Position numbers and translations under genes: made by a program | Part shown: positions 15,676 to 17,030 of the stretch, piece by piece | Layout: every line of letters begins with the position of its first letter | How positions within the stretch are numbered: the first letter of the stretch is position 1 | Source of the DNA: an uncultured Alistipes sp. | GTDB lineage: Bacteria > Bacteroidota > Bacteroidia > Bacteroidales > Rikenellaceae | DNA: 17,030 nucleotides | Direction: 5' to 3' | NCBI GenBank assembly: GCA_937895825.1 | Contig: CALBKP010000112.1 | Location: 1-17,030 of the forward strand | The notes under the pieces: model-generated | Database searches by the model: none | What the model saw: the letters and a program-made list of their open reading frames with translations, nothing else | Told to the model about the DNA's origin: nothing

Positions 15676-15712
15676 ATTAGTAATTAGTAGTGAGTAATAG
15701 GTAATAAGTAGG
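15676..15712 (+). repeat. Low-complexity TAGTAAT-type repeat between fabF and fabG
   Basis: This is a run of imperfect TAGTAAT/GAGTAAT units. A shorter version, GAGTAATTAGTAATAA, occurs at 3940-3955 directly after the TPR-like gene. Both lie just downstream of a stop codon. Confidence 0.6.
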
Positions 15713-15713
15713 T

Positions 15714-15721
15714 TACGTTTG
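15714..15721 (+). promoter_or_regulatory. Possible internal promoter before fabG
   Basis: TACGTTTG fits TAnnTTTG exactly and ends 27 bp before the fabG ATG, the same distance as at nrnA and the LytTR gene. No -33 TTG is seen at the usual spacing, so fabG may have weak independent expression in addition to read-through. Confidence 0.4.
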
Positions 15722-15748
15722 CTGCTACAAAAAATAAAATAGAAAGTT

Positions 15749-16495
15749 ATGAAACTTTTGGAAGGTAAGGTGGCACTTGTAACTGGTGCCGGACGTGGCA
15801 TCGGTAAGGCTATTGCCTTGCGTTATGCCGAGGAGGGTGCCGATGTGGCATTCACCGATTTGGCTATCAACGAGGCTGTTGAGCAGACCGTTAAGGAGCT
15901 TGAGGCTATGGGCGTTAAGGCTAAGGCCTACGCTTCGAACGCTGCAAACTTCGACGAGACTCACGAGGTAGTTAAGCAGGTTGTCGAGGACTTCGGTCGT
16001 ATCGACGTGCTCGTTAACAATGCAGGTATTACGAAGGATGGCCTTATGATGCGTATGTCGGAGGCTCAGTGGGATGCTGTCATCAACGTAAACCTCAAGT
16101 CGGCGTTCAACTTTATCCACGCCGTAACACCCATCATGGCTAAGCAGCGCGGTGGTTCGATTATCAACATGTCGTCGGTAGTTGGCGTTAGCGGCAACGC
16201 TGGCCAGTGTAACTACTCGGCATCTAAGGCTGGTATGATTGGTCTTGCTAAGTCTATCGCTAAGGAGATGGGTCCTCGTGGTATCCGTGCTAACTGCATC
16301 GCTCCCGGCTTTATTATTACCGAGATGACCAACCAGCTCTCACAGGAGATCAAGGATCAGTGGGCTGCACAGATTCCTCTCCGTCGCGGTGGTACTCCCG
16401 AGGATGTTGCCAACGTTGCTTTGTTCCTTGCTTCGGACCTCTCTTCATACGTGAGCGGTCAGGTTATTCACTGTTGTGGTGCAATGAACTGCTAA
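15749..16495 (+). CDS. fabG: 3-oxoacyl-ACP reductase (FabG)
   Basis: FabG reduces 3-oxoacyl-ACP with NADPH in each elongation cycle. The 248-residue short-chain dehydrogenase shows the cofactor motif TGAGRGIGKA (about 13-22), NNAG, and the catalytic Ser143, Tyr156 and Lys160 (YSASK). The motifs APGFIITEM and RRGGTPEDVANVALFLASD are also present. The C-terminus reads GQVIHCCGAMNC, whereas the usual ending is close to GQVI-x-VDGGM. The enzyme therefore ends with three cysteines and lacks the common Asp-Gly. That end packs at the tetramer interface in known FabG structures, so the change may be tolerated. It is the last gene of the cluster and is followed by hairpins at 16506-16584. Confidence 0.96.
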   Translation: MKLLEGKVALVTGAGRGIGKAIALRYAEEGADVAFTDLAINEAVEQTVKELEAMGVKAKAYASNAANFDETHEVVKQVVEDFGRIDVLVNNAGITKDGLMMRMSEAQWDAVINVNLKSAFNFIHAVTPIMAKQRGGSIINMSSVVGVSGNAGQCNYSASKAGMIGLAKSIAKEMGPRGIRANCIAPGFIITEMTNQLSQEIKDQWAAQIPLRRGGTPEDVANVALFLASDLSSYVSGQVIHCCGAMNC

Positions 16496-16505
16496 TTTGT
16501 TGTGA

Positions 16506-16529
16506 TTAGGGGTCGATTGCGTCCCCTAA
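16506..16529 (+). terminator. Hairpin after fabG, possibly part of the terminator
   Basis: TTAGGGG (16506-16512) and CCCCTAA (16523-16529) form a 7-bp stem 11 bp after the fabG stop. It is followed by A residues rather than T, so it alone is not a standard intrinsic terminator. The stronger hairpin follows immediately. Confidence 0.4.
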
Positions 16530-16530
16530 C

Positions 16531-16584
16531 AAAAAATGCCACCAATGGAACGTACGTTGAGTACTACCCATCGGTGGCATTTTT
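16531..16584. terminator. Intrinsic terminator of the fab cluster, symmetric
   Basis: AAAAATGCCACC and GGTGGCATTTTT form a 12-bp outer stem, and an inner ATGG/CCAT stem can add to it. The T-run on the right and the complementary A-run on the left allow termination in either direction. It lies about 35 bp after fabG. Confidence 0.8.
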
Positions 16585-16603
16585 GCCGAGTGTAGCACTC
16601 GGC
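16585..16603. repeat. Perfect short palindrome (GCCGAGTG-TAG-CACTCGGC)
   Basis: Two 8-bp arms around a 3-nt loop directly abut the terminator at 16531-16584. It has no T-run of its own. It looks like a small dispersed palindromic element inserted next to a terminator, but copies elsewhere in the genome cannot be checked here. Confidence 0.6.
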
Positions 16604-16763
16604 ACCCTTCTGACAACAAATTTATTGTGATCGGTAGGGTCTATGGGGCACATGAGTTACATGGGGTCTATGGGTTGAGTGAATCAGGTGTACATAAGGC
16701 CTTACACGATACTCAGACTTACACAACCCATGGAACTTATATAACTCAAATAACTCATTATAA
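16604..16763. other. Non-coding spacer with a short direct repeat
   Basis: GGGTCTATGGG occurs at 16637-16647 and again at 16664-16674. ATAACTCA-like units occur at 16741-16757. I see no coding frame or structured RNA. Confidence 0.5.
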
Positions 16764-16795
16764 CGAAAAAGGAGTGCAACAGTAGCACTCCTTTC
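16764..16795 (-). terminator. Intrinsic terminator of fba
   Basis: On the minus strand AAAGGAGTGC and GCACTCCTTT (10 bp) enclose a 7-nt loop and lead into a U-run. The hairpin begins about 20 bp after the fba stop codon. Confidence 0.85.
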
Positions 16796-16815
16796 GTTTG
16801 TATGATTAACGTGGC

Positions 16816-17030
16816 TTAGGCCTTGTTGTCAGAGCCGAGAACCTCCTTGATCTTGTGGATGTAGAGCTTCTTCATGTTGTCTCGAGCGGGACCCAAGTAC
16901 TTACGAGGATCGAACTCCGCGGGCTTATTGGCGAATACCTCGCGAACAGCGGCTGTCATAGCAAGGCGAGAGTCAGAGTCGATGTTGATCTTGCAAACTG
17001 CGCTCTTAGCAGCCTTACGCAACTGCTCCT
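16816..17030 (-). CDS. fba: Class II fructose-1,6-bisphosphate aldolase, C-terminal part
   Basis: Only the last 71 codons or so are inside the window. They read through the right edge without interruption and end at a TAA (16818-16816). The stretch AVCKINIDSDSRLAMTAAVR and the ending DPRKYLGPARDNMKKLYIHKI, with the terminal VLGSDNKA, match the C-terminus of class II, zinc-dependent aldolases of about 330 residues in Bacteroidales. The Asn of KINIDSD lies in the substrate-contact block of the family. The enzyme cleaves or forms fructose-1,6-bisphosphate in glycolysis and gluconeogenesis. The true start is outside the window. A TTG at 17022 within the frame is not a start. Confidence 0.9.
   Translation of the reverse strand, partial: EQLRKAAKSAVCKINIDSDSRLAMTAAVREVFANKPAEFDPRKYLGPARDNMKKLYIHKIKEVLGSDNKA

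Overview
The window looks like a Bacteroidales chromosome, most likely Rikenellaceae/Alistipes-like. Promoters match the Bacteroidota form (a TAnnTTTG -7 box, sometimes with a TTG/TTTG -33 box). Most genes lack strong Shine-Dalgarno sequences. The NrnA, Mrp, FabG and Fba proteins have the sequence style of this order. The family-level placement is an inference from recall, not from a search. Most of the window is core housekeeping sequence; I see no CRISPR array, transposase, integrase or defence island.

Left part (1-1741): the 5' part of a minus-strand gene encodes a protein with two zinc ribbons and a repeat-rich tail, and it runs off the left edge. It has a promoter about 300 nt upstream and a leader with several small hairpins. 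Next comes a non-coding stretch that carries a terminator-containing segment of about 87 bp twice. The right copy adjoins an intact tRNA-Thr(CGT); the left copy ends in a fragment resembling the 3' end of that tRNA.

Middle part (1828-13118): cstA (carbon-starvation family transporter) overlaps a helical-repeat (TPR-like) gene. A bidirectional terminator separates this pair from the convergent minus-strand genes. In transcription order these are a LytTR-family membrane regulator, a CotH-kinase-family lipoprotein, sppA (signal peptide peptidase IV), mrp (Fe-S carrier ATPase), a very AT-rich gap of about 560 bp, nrnA (DHH/DHHA1 phosphoesterase) and an MsbA-type ABC exporter. The cotH-like gene, sppA and mrp are closely spaced and may be one transcript; nrnA and the exporter may be another.

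Right part (13119-17030): divergent promoters separate the LytTR gene from a plus-strand fabH-fabF-fabG cluster for type II fatty-acid synthesis. FabH starts chains, FabF elongates them and FabG reduces the 3-keto product; acpP and fabD are not in the window. After terminators and a repeat-containing spacer comes the 3' end of fba (class II fructose-bisphosphate aldolase) on the minus strand.

The signals most worth a second look are three copies of a TTYRCCACAW motif at exact 20-bp spacing between the LytTR and fabH promoters, the repeated Thr-centred motif in the zinc-ribbon protein, the duplicated tRNA-flanking segment, the AT-rich nrnA-mrp gap, and unusual residues in Mrp (no CxxC) and FabG (Cys-rich C-terminus). 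I found no clear previously undescribed multi-gene system.
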